This document shows, piece after piece, positions 23,247 through 33,770 of a DNA stretch of 64,000 nt (the stretch's first letter is position 1; every line of letters starts with the position of its first letter). Below the pieces are notes generated by a model. That model saw only the letters and a list, made by a program, of their open reading frames with translations, was not told the origin of the DNA and made no database searches. The stretch is taken from assembly GCF_918797505.1 (NCBI RefSeq), contig NC_092794.1:77661345-77725344 (forward strand). The letters run 5' to 3'. This DNA is from Bemisia tabaci. Lineage: Eukaryota; Arthropoda; Insecta; Hemiptera; Aleyrodidae. A program made the translations under genes and the position numbers.

Positions 23247-24270
23247 CAGGGTGTTCCAAAAGTCCAGCCCCCTCCCCCCCTCTAACTTTTGAACGATTCG
23301 AGATGGAAAAATGAAACTTTGGGAATGTTCCTATCTCAAAGGGGCTTATCTGGGTCTTATCTTAAAGGGACTGAATGTTCTTATCTTTTTTTTTTGGGGG
23401 GGGGGGGGTCAAACCGCAAATCAATATTTCAATTTTTGACCGAGTTATGATAGGTGGAAGGTCAAATTTGACCTATTTTCAAATAATCATAACTCCGGTT
23501 CATATTATCGTAAAAAAAAAAATATGAAACGGGAAAATTTATCAAATTGTGTTCGCTTTAATCTACTAGATTAAGTCAGTTTTTTCATTCATTGCTGCCA
23601 AATAATCATGTATTTTGTTTTCCACGAACGCTATATAGGCTAACTGCATACGTTCGTTTATCTCTGTTAATTTTATGTTTTGAATTTCAGAAATAAATTA
23701 TTTAAAAAAAAAAAAAAAAAAAAAAAAACGTAATGTTGGATTGATTTTGACCCTACTGAGATAATGTGGAGCCAAATCTAGGGGAAATCGGCTTATTTTG
23801 CGGGAAAATTGAATGACCCATGAATTGACGTATTGGAGGGTCCGAACTCCCCCTTAAAATTAGTTCGAAGTGATTTCTGCACTTTTTACTTGAAAGCGAA
23901 CAGGATTTGGTAAATTTTCCCGTTTCATTTTTTTCTTCACGATAATTTGAGCCGGAGTTATGATTTTCTGAAAATAAGTCTTTGACCTTTGACCTATCAT
24001 AATTCGGTCAAAAATTAAGATATTGATCTGCGGTTTGCGCCAACTTTCTCAGTTTTTTATGCTCTTTCGAATGAGGTATCACAAGATAGGGGTTGCCATT
24101 TGAAAAAAAAAGTTGGGGGCCCCCCGCCCCTCCTCTGAGGGGGGACCAAAATTTTTACCCCCCAAAAGATGGTCCCCTTTGAGATAGGAACATTCCCAAA
24201 GTTTCATTTTTCTATCTCGAACCGTTCAAAATTTAGAGGAGGGGGGGGGCTGGACTTTTGGAACACCCTG
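23247..24270. mobile_element. TA-flanked foldback MITE (CAGGGTGTTCC)
   Basis: 1024 bp. Tips CAGGGTGTTCCAAAAGTCCA and complement sit between TA dinucleotides (23245-23246 and 24271-24272), as expected of Tc1/mariner-type MITEs. The arms (about 23247-23530 and 23960-24270) repeat in inverse order with C/G-run length differences. The centre carries a 27-base A run near 23702. A related tip, CAGGGTGATCCA, occurs at 35381. Confidence 0.75.
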
Positions 24271-24599
24271 TATGACACAGTTCATAGATATATACGAAAA
24301 AAGAATATGCAATATCAGCTAGGAGCAAATCCGTTCAGGAAGAAGTCTTACAAGGGGATACTACGAAGTGACATCCTGGGATTGGGTTCATTTTGCTTGT
24401 ACATGAGGAAGAGACAAATGTAAGGTTGACGTATTTTTTATTAGCCGCCACCTCCCAACCGTTCTCGAGATATCGATTTTTAAAGTTACGATTTTTGCAC
24501 GTTTCCGCGCGGAGTTTCGGCGAGTCAACTGAGCGCGCCGGCAAGCTGCACGAAGCGCGTTTCTTATCAGCGCTGCAGACCGTCTATGCTAATCAACTG

Positions 24600-24670
24600 T
24601 TCCGTGGCCGAATGGTAGAGTGTTCGCCTACCGTTCCATCGATCGCGGGTTCGAGTCCCGCTTCGTACCG
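24600..24670 (+). pseudogene. tRNA-like Pol III box A/B segment (left arm, copy 2)
   Basis: Box A GTGGCCGAATGGTAGAG and box B GGTTCGAGTCC, with an intact T-arm stem. Confidence 0.6.
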
Positions 24671-25086
24671 TAGCTTTTGGGATCCGCCGCAATGCGTTTT
24701 TACAAGTTTTCTTCATTTTTATCACACACCAAGAGGTCCGCCCCCATGGCCGCTACGCGGTCCGCTTCGCAAGGCCGCAAGGCTCGCTCTGCGGCAAGCG
24801 AAATCATCGAAATCAACCGTTGACGGTTACTGGGTAAATAATTTGAATTGAATGATAAAATGATGTTTCAAATAAAAATTTCCCACCACACAATATTCTT
24901 AATGACTTTATCCTTACTCTGAATTTGCAACCGGCAACGGTCGATTTCGATGATTCCCCTCGCCGCGAAGCGCGCCTTTTCGCCCCGGGGGTTGGGCCGC
25001 GTAGCGGCCAGGGGGCGGACCCCTTGGTGTGTGATAAAAATAAAGAAAACTTGTAAAAACGCATTGCGGCGTACCCTATAAGTTAC

Positions 25087-25157
25087 GGCTCAAAGCGGGA
25101 TTCGAACCCGCGATCTACGGAACGGTAGGCGAACACTCTACCACTCGGCCACGGAAC
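25087..25157 (-). pseudogene. tRNA-like Pol III box A/B segment (right arm, copy 2)
   Basis: Reverse-strand partner of 24600-24670, nearly identical to 2587-2657. Confidence 0.6.
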
Positions 25158-25406
25158 TATTGATAAGAATGGCCGGTCTGCAGCGCTGATAGGAAACGCG
25201 CTTCGTGCAGCTTGCCGGCGCTCAGTTGACTCGCCGGAACTCCGCGCGGAAACGTGCAAAAATCGTAACTTTAAAAATCGATATCTCGAGAACGGTTGGG
25301 AGGTGGCGGCTAAAAAAAAATACGTCAACCTTAGATTTGTCTCTTCCTCATGTACAAGCAAAATGAACCCAATCCCAGGATGTCACTTCGTAGACTCCCC
25401 TTGTTA

Positions 25407-26019
25407 GTAAGATATCAGGAAGAAAAAAAATCTTCAAAGGCGCAGCATTATTTTACTTGTAAATCTGAGTCAAATCAAATTAAGAGCTTTATTGTAGATT
25501 AAAGTTCGCGTTCCAATATTTCTTCTTTTTAAAATTTTGGTTCTTTAAAGGGAATTATATAGTTAATTCAGTTTATAAGAGGAATATTTGTAACTTGACT
25601 CTATGCAGCAAATGTGAGAGTTGCTTTTGATGGAATAATCAAACATATCATACGGGATGTCATTGGTGGGCGATTGGAGAGCTTGGAACAGCAGAACTTA
25701 CAAAGAACAGAAAGAACTTGGGTTGGCTGGAAAATTGTCTGTCGTGAATAATTCCGCCGAATCATTGCGTATTCTGAAGATCATTGCACCACCCCAAAAG
25801 GCGCGAGCAAATTATTAAAAAAACCCGACAACGATGGCCAAATTTGGTCGGTTTGAAGTGCACGTGAAGCACGTACTCGTCACTCTTTTGCTATCGTCTG
25901 TTTAGGTCGATTATAACTTTGTGTTTTTCGTTGCTGAACTAAAATTTTCGAAACGAACTATATACGCGTAACCAAATTGAAATTTTTCCTTGGAGAACTT
26001 GCGAGAGGCTAGAGGAAAC
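25407..26019. other. Intergenic or SVIP intron/3' side, nothing recognised
   Basis: No repeat edge, gene or RNA could be supported. If the SVIP gene extends leftward, this is part of its second intron. Confidence 0.4.
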
Positions 26020-26901
26020 TAGGGGGCTACGCCCCCTGGCCGCTACGCGGCCCAACCCCTGAGGGCGCTCCCCGCCATCAATGGGCCGCTTCGCGGCCCT
26101 TTTTTTACCCTCCTATCGGTGTTAGTTTTATTTTTCCCCTAAAAAATTACGATATGAGGTATACTTTACTTTTAGAATGAAATAATTTTTGGTTTTGATG
26201 AATAAAGAAACAACATTTTTTTTTGAAGTCTAAAGGACGCGTTTTGTAATGACTACTTGATGAAATATTGCAGTAAAACAACGAACATTGATTATCAGGT
26301 AAGTAATAATTAAGAATTTTAGGAGCCGGGAACCGAACCCACACAATGAATATAGTGGACACTGCCGACGTCTTTGACGACTCGGCCACCGCTCGTATTG
26401 AGGAAACAGGTGCGAATCTTGTATAGATAAGTGTAGAGCTGATGCGCAGGCTACCCAGCTACTGCGCAACCTCTTCGACCACTGCGCATCCTCCCGCGCA
26501 TAGCGGCAGCGGTCTCGGAGCATTCTGAAAATTCACTCACTTTTATGACGTGATTGTAAAAAAACCTGGGTTCTATTTCCAAAATCTGAATAGAGCGGGC
26601 TCATCTAGGGCCAATCACCCGTCGATTTACGCAAAAATCATGGAAATCGGCCCGGTAGAACGCTCAAACGAACTATGACAAAAAGTATAAATTAACATTG
26701 TTTAAATGGGAGAATTCGCAACTTTACCACCTAATATAAAAAAGCCTGGGCCATATTTTGAAAATCTGAAAAGAGTTGGCTTATCTAGAGGCAATTGCTC
26801 GTTGATAGCCGCAAAAATCATGAAAATCGGCCCGGTAGAACGCTGGAACTAAGCGTTACCAGTTTCGCGAAATTAGGAGGTCTCGGAGCTTATAGTATAG
26901 A
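26020..26901 (-). mobile_element. Non-autonomous Helitron, 882 bp, copy 1
   Basis: Read on the minus strand it begins TCTATACTATAAGCTCC after an A and ends with a GC hairpin (GGGGGCGTAGCCCCC overlapping CTAG) before a T. These are Helitron hallmarks. A second copy lies at 48854-49690. Subterminal repeats CGGCCCGGTAGA(A)CGCT occur twice (about 26648 and 26828). It carries a tRNA-like segment at about 26322-26394. It lies just downstream of the splice donor that follows SVIP exon 2, so it is probably intronic. Confidence 0.8.
26322..26394 (-). pseudogene. tRNA-like segment in Helitron copy 1
   Basis: The minus strand has a box-A-like GTGGCCGAGTCGTCAAAGAC and box B GGGTTCGGTTCCC, Ser/Leu-like in spacing. 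The anticodon arm is not convincing. The matching segment in copy 2 is at 49108-49181. Confidence 0.5.
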
Positions 26902-26945
26902 TAGTAAGGGTGAAAAAACAAAGAAGGTCGGTTCTAAAAACTCAC

Positions 26946-27122
26946 TTTAAGACCACCTCCTAGGGAACCTTGATAGTTTTTTTGGGCTTCTTCAAGTCGT
27001 CTATCAGCTTGAGCAGCCTTCTCATTCATTCTCTGCACTTTATCGGGGTCTTTAATGCCTCGACTTTGTTGATCTTGGGCTCTTTTTAATGCAGCTGCCT
27101 CCATCTGCTGTCTCCGTTCTTC
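26946..27122 (-). CDS. SVIP: SVIP homologue, exon 2
   Basis: Exon of small VCP/p97-interacting protein, a membrane-anchored adaptor that binds the AAA ATPase VCP and inhibits ER-associated degradation in vertebrates. The 59 codons start EERRQQMEAAALKR, an exact match to the VCP-interacting motif (VIM) pattern RX5AAX2R. They continue with QQSRGIKD (compare vertebrate ASRGILD) and a charged helix, and end GGLK, where vertebrate SVIP ends GGLRW plus a few residues. The acceptor is ...CCTTTCAG (27123 upward) and the donor is GTGAGT (26945-26940). The phase is 0 on both sides and agrees with exon 1. A short last exon encoding the final Trp-containing tail must lie at lower coordinates; I could not locate it. 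Confidence 0.85.
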
Positions 27123-28952
27123 CTGAAAGGATAATTTCCTAGAAATTACTACCCAGGAAAACCTTCCCTCCAAAAGAGAACTATGCTCCTCAAATGGATG
27201 ACCAATGCTAGAGCTCCGAAATATCTAGAGACTTATCTAATGGCTATTCACTAGCTGATCGTTATTCTAGCGATGTAGTTATTGTAAAAACTAAACTTAC
27301 ACGAAACAAAGAAAATTTACTGACATTGAGCTTTTGAAATTCTACGAGGTAGTTTCTCACATTCAGCAGGCTGAAGTCTTTCAACGTCCCCGCTAAAAGT
27401 TCCAGACTCGAGTCAATTAAAAAAATCAACATAGATATTTACTTCCTCTTGCAGCAAAAAATAAATATACATAAAATACGCTGACAAAATCTACCACAAA
27501 GAATGCTGTTGATCACGGCATTTTAAAAACTCCCCCTTCCCTTTAGAATTGGGCTGAGGCAGAGTAGGCGAAGGCAGAAACCAAGGACCAGATGAATATC
27601 TTCATTTACTTCATGCAAGAACATTTACATAATTGATACTCTAATCTGCTGTAGAAGGATATTAATATGGTACATTGAGAATTAACATTCATTGCAACTG
27701 TTAAAAATGAATCAAACTAAAAGAATTTTTCTTGTTCACATTCTAGTTTTTGAGACGCATCTTCAGGTAGGATTATATCAAAGCATCACCAGGGCCTTCT
27801 TTCTTTTCAGAATATTCCTTGTTTTTGGGACAAATCGGTCAGAGAAGTGGTCAACTTTTCCCAGAAAATGCAACATCGAACCTATCTAGAAGTGATCCTC
27901 AGCGCCGATCACATTTTAACCCAAAAAAGGTGATGAGGGGGGGGGGGGGTCTTTGTGGACGATAAATATGGATAATGGGGATGTTGCATGTGTGAGGAAT
28001 TTGCGATTTGACTATTGATTCTTCTGTAGAAGTTTGCGAGAAACACGATGGTGCCACTGGTTTTCTCTGAGATCAACTCCCAAGCTCATAAAAAGCTCTC
28101 AATAAGTTGAGGCCAAAATGTAGGGGATATTCCACGCTATCCTGAGAGTCCACCTCTACATGAGTACAAACTCTCCATGCAAAGATAGGGAGCAAATGCA
28201 TTAGCAGGGTTGCCATGTTTTCAGTTTTAGAGTCCTCAAATAAAGTGGCAGCCCTGTCAATGTATTTGCTCCCTATCTTTGCGTGGAGAGTTTGCATTGA
28301 TGTAGAGGTGGACTCTCAGGATAGCGAGAAATATCCCCTCCATTATGGCCAAAAAAATATATGTATTGACAATAAGTTGTGTTCAGTTTCATTGGACTAG
28401 GGTTCAAACATGTCATGTGGCGTTACAGCAGCCGGCAGCAGCACCAAAGTTGTAGGTGTAATTTCAGGTATCAGAGGTCATTTTTTGACGGAATTTTGTG
28501 AAAATCATCACTTGAAAAGTTTTTCAACGAGAAACTCGAATTTTTGGTCAGATCTTCAAAATTCCAAAATCAGAGATGGCGGCTGTGGTCAAAGTGGTGA
28601 AGATGTTGTCTTCTCATTATTTTCGTTATTACTGTTAGTAGCTATGAGAGGCGGTTCACAGAGCAAGTCACAAGTTCATCCATGGTGAGGAACCAGGGTG
28701 CCCAGGGGTACTCCCTGGTTAGGCACGACAGCTCGCACAGCGAGCTAATGACAACTAGAATAGTATATAGTTTTGTCTTGTCTTTGGTAGTGAGAATAGA
28801 GTTTTCCCTACTCTAAGTCGGATTTGGAGGTAAGGTTTTACAACTTGCGGTCGGTTGTAAACCAACAAGATTGGGCCTAGATTCGAACAGGGCAATTCAT
28901 CAATGGATACAAAATAAGATATTTGCTGAGAACAGTTACAAAAAAATCTTAC
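27123..28952 (-). other. SVIP intron 1
   Basis: 1.8-kb phase-0 intron between a GTAAGA donor and a TTTCAG acceptor. It contains an inverted-repeat element at 28110-28369 and a G run near 27938. No other coding sequence is supported here. Confidence 0.75.
28110..28369. mobile_element. 260-bp palindromic element in SVIP intron
   Basis: Arms of about 100 bp (CTATCCTGAGAGTCCACCTC and inverse, tips GGCCA(A/T)AATG) around a loop of about 35 bp. The 10-bp direct repeat CAATAAGTTG lies at 28100-28109 and 28370-28379 and may be a TSD. Confidence 0.65.
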
Positions 28953-29030
28953 TATGCTCGGTGTGATGTACTCAGATTCTGACGAGTCTGAAGAACCAAG
29001 ACAGGGACATAAAATGTTCCAGATGCCCAT
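28953..29030 (-). CDS. SVIP: SVIP homologue, exon 1 (start codon)
   Basis: Encodes 26 residues beginning MGIWNILCPCLG. A Gly-2 N-myristoylation signal with nearby Cys residues for palmitoylation is the arrangement that anchors SVIP to ER membranes. It ends ...YITPSI and joins in frame 0 to EERRQ of exon 2, matching the TPDLEEKR junction of vertebrate SVIP. The donor is ATA|GTAAGA. The start is chosen because the MG-x-C pattern follows directly and the frame is open. Upstream sequence (29031-29368) is presumably 5' UTR and promoter; no TATA box is claimed. Confidence 0.85.
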
Positions 29031-29382
29031 GATTTCGCCACGAGAGACGAGGAAGCTAGCTACCGGACAGAAATTTCAGAAAATGTGCTGAAATCGAAAC
29101 CAAGTCGAAAAAGTATCGTGAAAGTAGTGTAGTGATAACAATCGTGATTGATCAGATATTAGTTGTTTACATTACATATATTCAGGGCTCTCAAACGATT
29201 TTGAGAAAAATCAGCAATTCGCCACTAAACATCTTCGCACTTTTCCCCAAGTTTCAGCACACGTTATAAAACTGCTTTAAAACGCCCAATTAAAGTGTTA
29301 AAACTTTAAGTTTGCATTTGAAGTAATCTTGAAATAATGAAATAATCCCTGATAGACGAATTTAGTGGTGGGAATACTGCAT

Positions 29383-29561
29383 AGAGAAAAAAAAGGAGGT
29401 GTTTGCATTTCGGGCATCTTGGAATATTTTGATGACTTGATGACGTAGGTGGGTACAGCTGGGTACAGGGACGTCCCCTTCACACTGTACCCACCTACGT
29501 CATCAAGTCATCAAAAAATTCCAAGATGCCCGAAATGCAAACACCTCCTTTTTTTTCTCTA
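29383..29561. mobile_element. 179-bp palindromic MITE with 14-bp flanking repeat
   Basis: Near-perfect inverted arms (AGAGAAAAAAAAGGAGGTG, GCATTTCGGGCATCTTGGAA, GATGACGTAGGTGGGTACAG) around a short centre. It is flanked on both sides by TGGGAATACTGCAT (29369-29382 and 29562-29575). A second, truncated copy is at 48663-48805. Confidence 0.8.
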
Positions 29562-29575
29562 TGGGAATACTGCAT

Positions 29576-30535
29576 TACCTCCAACGGCATTACCTCCACA
29601 AGACTCCCCTGCGATATATCGAATCGATTGTGGCAATAGACCGTATTCGATAACGGTTCGATGTATCGTTTGGTTCAAAACAATAGAACATAACCTCAAA
29701 CCAAACAGTAGGGATTTAAGTTGGAAAAGCTGAAAATGAGAAATTTCCTGACAATTTCACTTCGAATTGGCACTTGGTACTCAAAAGAAAGAAAAATCTG
29801 TTACAAAAGACCCGTTCTCTAACATTTCTGAATTTACTTTTGAGGCTATGTTTATGTTTTGAACCAATCGATATTGATACAATCTCAGCCGTTTGATGTA
29901 TCGAATACGATCCATGTGACCCAAGAGGGGTTGCGGCCAGATGCCGACAGAGAGCGCTGAAACTCATACAATGTTGCCAGTCTGTAGTGTATGATGTGTT
30001 GCCTGTTAAACGAAATGAAGGCGCGATACCTATCAGCAAATGCCCGTTCTTCTCAACAAGCCAGTTGTACGGTGGATTGATCGCAATGAAAATTGAAGGC
30101 GATACATTGTTCAAAACAAATAGCTTTCTCGACTGACCCCTTTAGTCCACATAACTCTGCCGAAACGACCCTGAACTGTGTTGCTTTTCTTGTGTGTGTT
30201 GCTTTGTTGATCTTAGTTTGATTTTCTCGGACCGATAACGGCCCAGCCCATTTATGAAGGATATCAATGAAATGAAGTATCTCTTAAGCGACATTTGGAC
30301 TCTCTTAATAGATGTCCAATGATACTACGGAACATGGATGATCGGATGGAAATGCCGAGATTGTGGCTGTTGGTCGATCAGTCCATCGACAGCGCAAAAT
30401 ATATTCCCCTGGTCTCTGCTCTCATCAGCCGGTAAAAAACGGTGACGTTACGTCCCCCTGCGGTTTTGGGCGTTGGTCGCAGAGATGTTAAATTTCATGA
30501 GTTTTTAGTGTATTTTCCGAAGGAAAGATACACTA
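29576..30535. other. Intergenic, no gene recognised
   Basis: Contains several ATCGAT-type short palindromes near 29610-29680 and 29865-29910 but no convincing gene or element edge. Confidence 0.4.
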
Positions 30536-30537
30536 TT

Positions 30538-30752
30538 TTTTTTTTTTTTTTTTTTTTTTTTACCACTTCAAATAGTGCACAAGGGCCAATCCTTGCCCTT
30601 TATTCCCGTCCCCCTCCAACCCCTTAACCAGTCCCAGGCAACCATTGTTTGAGACTATCAAACTCGGGTCGTCTGGCCGGGAATCGTATACCCGGGACCT
30701 CCCGATCATCGAGCTGGCGCTACAACCATTACACCATACTGCCGTGCTAAGG
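30538..30752 (-). mobile_element. tRNA-derived SINE
   Basis: Minus-strand SINE with a tRNA-like head (box A GTATGGTGTAATGGTTG, box B region GGGTATACGATTCCC, about 30684-30752). A tRNA-unrelated body follows, then a poly(A) tail seen as a T run at 30538-30560. Its 5' tip overlaps the tip of the MITE that follows at 30743, so no TSD could be fixed. Confidence 0.65.
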
Positions 30753-30991
30753 AAAAACGCCGTATGAAACTTTAAGCGTTGCCACATTTCCTTTGAAAAA
30801 CACGAATTTCCTGGTAAACTCATGAATATTTTCCCTCCACTTTTTCAGATAATTTTGCTCGTAATTCCACCGAAAAGTCCTGAATATTTCAAGGGAAAAT
30901 ATTCATGAATTTCCTCAAAAATTAACATTGTATCGAAGGAAATTTGGCAACCCTTGAATGTTCATACGGCGTTTTTCCTTAGCACGGCAGC
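30743..30991. mobile_element. About 250-bp MITE, TIR as at 19868
   Basis: TIRs CTGCCGTGCTAAGGAAAAAC and inverse, continuing into CGCCGTATGAA; inner sequence includes CATGAATATTTTCCC in both orientations. Same family as the MITE inside the 3.1-kb Helitron. Confidence 0.65.
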
Positions 30992-31243
30992 TTAGGAGGC
31001 CGACTATTACGAAATTTCATTCAAAATTCATTACTTACAGAATACTAATTCGAGGAAGGGGATCATACAAAACGTTACGTTTTTTTCTTCTTCTTCTTTT
31101 TTGAGTAGTGCAGACGTATGTCACAGGTGGGTTATGAAGATGAGAAAGAGTGAAAAAAATCTGAATTTCAAAATTAGGTATTTTATAGCTCCCCTAAGCA
31201 CCCACCCACACTCACTTTTTTTGAGGCGAACGAGCGGCGTTCG

Positions 31244-31974
31244 CAGAGTTAAGAAATTTCATGAAAGATTATAAAAAGAAATTTCATGATGAAATTTCAT
31301 GAAATTTCGTGAAATTTCATTTAACACGCAGAATTCAGGATTAAACCCTTGAAACTTATGAATCTCCTTAAGTTCATTTATAGGAACGTGGTAAACTGTG
31401 AAAGGGAACTTTAGAAATGCCTAGAAAGTTGAGTAAAACAGCAAAAACATAATTTTGAATTTTTTATCTTAAATTTTGGTTGAACACACAGCCGTACCGG
31501 TTGAACACCAAAATAAATTTTACGGATAAAGTAAGACGTTAGCTTTCATATTTGGAGCAAAACAAATTTCTTGACTATAAAGAATCCTAGTGCCCCCTAA
31601 TAGTATATCGTTCTTTTTTGGTACAAAAGGGAGGGATCTTGAACTATCTTTGAAACAATTTAAATGATTTTTTCATTTGTCTCTGATTTTTTCAGAAATT
31701 AACAGTTTGGAATTTGAGGTTAGGGTCCCCGGTCCCCCTCCCCATGATGAGCCAGAACTGCCAGAAGAGAAAGAGTAGTAAGAGAAGACCAGAAGAGAAG
31801 AGCTGAGAGAAGACCGCGCTCCAACTGGTCTAATTGACGAATATTATTATTCTCTTTGAAAATAAAAACAAATTCTGTTAGAAAAAATAAGCATTTTTGA
31901 CATTTTGTCGGTCGAAAGAAATTTCATTGGGAAAAAAGAAATTTCATTCGATGAAATTTCATTTAGCAACTCTG
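31244..31974. mobile_element. hAT-type MITE, CAGAGTT family, long copy
   Basis: 731 bp between exact 8-bp TSDs GGCGTTCG (31236-31243 and 31975-31982). Starts CAGAGTTAAGAAATTTCATG and ends ATTTAGCAACTCTG. The interior is non-coding apart from clustered GAAATTTCAT repeats. A CAGAG tip plus an 8-bp TSD is typical of hAT. A 171-bp relative is at 41579-41749. Confidence 0.85.
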
Positions 31975-31982
31975 GGCGTTCG

Positions 31983-32813
31983 TCTTAAAAATTCACATGA
32001 AGTATCAAATTTGCAATGCACGGAAGAAAATGAAATTGCTGATTCAACAATTTTGTGGTAGCTCAATTAGCTTTCCCTTATTGAAAAGGACATTTGAGGG
32101 GCACATAAGTGCAGTTTTTGCTATTCCGAGAAATGCGTGTTTAAAGTTTCGAAATTACATGGATCCATGGCGGAGAGAAAGCTCAAACTGACTCTTTGAT
32201 GCTTTAAAATTGGAAATTTGGAACGAATTTTCCACAGAATATGCATTAAGACTAGTTTTACTTAATATCATTAATATCTTAATGATCTAATATCTAAATC
32301 AAAAACTGCATTTATGCGCCTTGTCCTCCAAGCTCCTCATTTGGAACAAGTCGGACAGTTTGTAAGTACAAAACTGTTAAATGAGCAATTTAATTTTTTC
32401 GGTGGATATTCCCATGCATTTAAACTTAGGTACTTTTTACGGGTTGGTTCCGCAGCCTGTAACAAATCACGCCGACGATTTGCAAGTTCAACTAACAATG
32501 TTTTTTTTCCAACGAAGTTTATCTCATAAAAAATTCAAAATTGAATTTTCATTTTTTTTTGTTGGTTCATAAGCAGCCTCATTCATTCGCATAAGTTTCA
32601 TAAGTTTTACGTGAAATTGCCACAATATCCCCCTTGAAATTTTCCGTCACTCGGCGGAGCTCTTATATATGCCGAGCGATTCCTAATTTATTAACCAACT
32701 ATTCCTATTTTTTTTCCCCCAAATTTTACGAGAATCGCTGATTTTTTTCCGTATGTAAGAAATCAACTTTCAAAAAAACCTCTAATCAGGCTGCAATGAT
32801 GGTATAGTTCTTA
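31983..32813. other. Intergenic, no gene recognised
   Basis: AT-rich; short ORFs only, with no splice-bounded or family-like content. Confidence 0.4.
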
Positions 32814-32821
32814 GGGGTTCT

Positions 32822-33762
32822 CAGTGGTGTCAGTAGCCATGTTTGTAGACGAGCAACTCGTCAAGTTTGAAATTGGGGGGGTGACTTTTTTTTTTTTTTT
32901 TAAATGGGCACTTTTACCGTGAATCCGCCGAAGCGTTACCTGTTTTCCCTCGTAGATATTCTCCTCTCCACCCATCTTCCTTATTTTCTGCACCCCCCCC
33001 CCCCCGTTCTCCTGTTCCCCCGTATTCTTCGTTTCTCCCCCCCCATTTCCTTTCCTCCCCGATCTTTCATCCCCCCCATGTTTTGTTCTACCCCTCACCT
33101 GTTCCTCGCCCCCCCCAATTTCCTTTTCGCATCTATCCTTCATTCCCCCCATATTTTGTTCTCTCCCCCCTATACTTCGTTTATTCCCCCCCCCCATTTC
33201 CTTTTCTCCCCGATCCTTCATTCCCCCCATATTTTTTTCTCTCCCCCCCAGTTTCCTTTTCTCCCCTACCTTCATTCCCCCCATATTTTGTTCTCCCCCC
33301 CCAGTTTCCTTTTCTCCCCTATCCTTCATTCCCCCCATATTTTGTTATCTCTTAGCCCCTCGTTTTCCTGTTCCCCCTCTATTCTTATTCTCTCTCCCCA
33401 TTTTCCTTTTCTCCCGATCCTTCATCCCCCCCATATTTTGCTCTCTCTCCCGCTTTTCTTTCTTTTCTCTCCTTCACGATTTTTCATCCTCACTTAAGTT
33501 TTTTTTTTTAAAAAAAAAATTATAAATATTTACACTGAAAACTACGCAAATTTCTGCGGTGGAATCGGAGACAAAACTGCTGACTATAGCCTCACATTGC
33601 TTCTAGAGAGCATCAAATTTTCAAAATTTTCCGGGGGAGGCCCGGACCCCCCGTCGGGGGAGGGGGCCACCCCCTAGAAATTCGCGGCTGTTTAAGGGGG
33701 GGTGAAAAGTAATGAAATAGGGGGGGAACTCGTCAAGTACCTAGGGGGGAGTGACACCACTG
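32822..33762. mobile_element. hAT-type element with CT-rich minisatellite
   Basis: 941 bp between exact 8-bp TSDs GGGGTTCT (32814-32821 and 33763-33770). Tips are CAGTGGTGTCA and TGACACCACTG, with subterminal ACTCGTCAAGT in both arms. Most of the interior is the pyrimidine-rich array at about 33000-33475. The long ORFs on both strands are low-complexity products of that array. Confidence 0.85.
33000..33475 (+). repeat. CT-rich minisatellite, about 50-60-bp unit
   Basis: At least seven degenerate units of the form CCCCCATATTTTGTTCTC followed by TTTCCTTTTCTCCCC and ATCCTTCATTCC. One strand is almost pure pyrimidine, which could favour triplex formation. Confidence 0.85.
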
Positions 33763-33770
33763 GGGGTTCT

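Larger units (their letters stand above)
24351..25403. mobile_element. Long-TIR, tRNA-bearing DNA element, copy 2
   Basis: 1053 bp, the same family as 1862-2904, flanked by TTA (24348-24350 and 25404-25406). The right arm is nearly identical to that of copy 1. The left arm is more diverged, for example ATGGCCGCTACGCGGTCC in its GC block, so its arms have not been fully homogenised. Confidence 0.85.

Noticed and set aside
24393..24851. 152-codon ORF
   Set aside because: Runs through the left arm, tRNA-like block and GC module of the long-TIR element; its family copy at 1862 has no matching ORF.
32811..33497. Long ORFs on both strands (175 and 197 codons)
   Set aside because: Low-complexity Gly/Lys/Met and Pro/Phe/Ser products of the CT-rich minisatellite; no domain.
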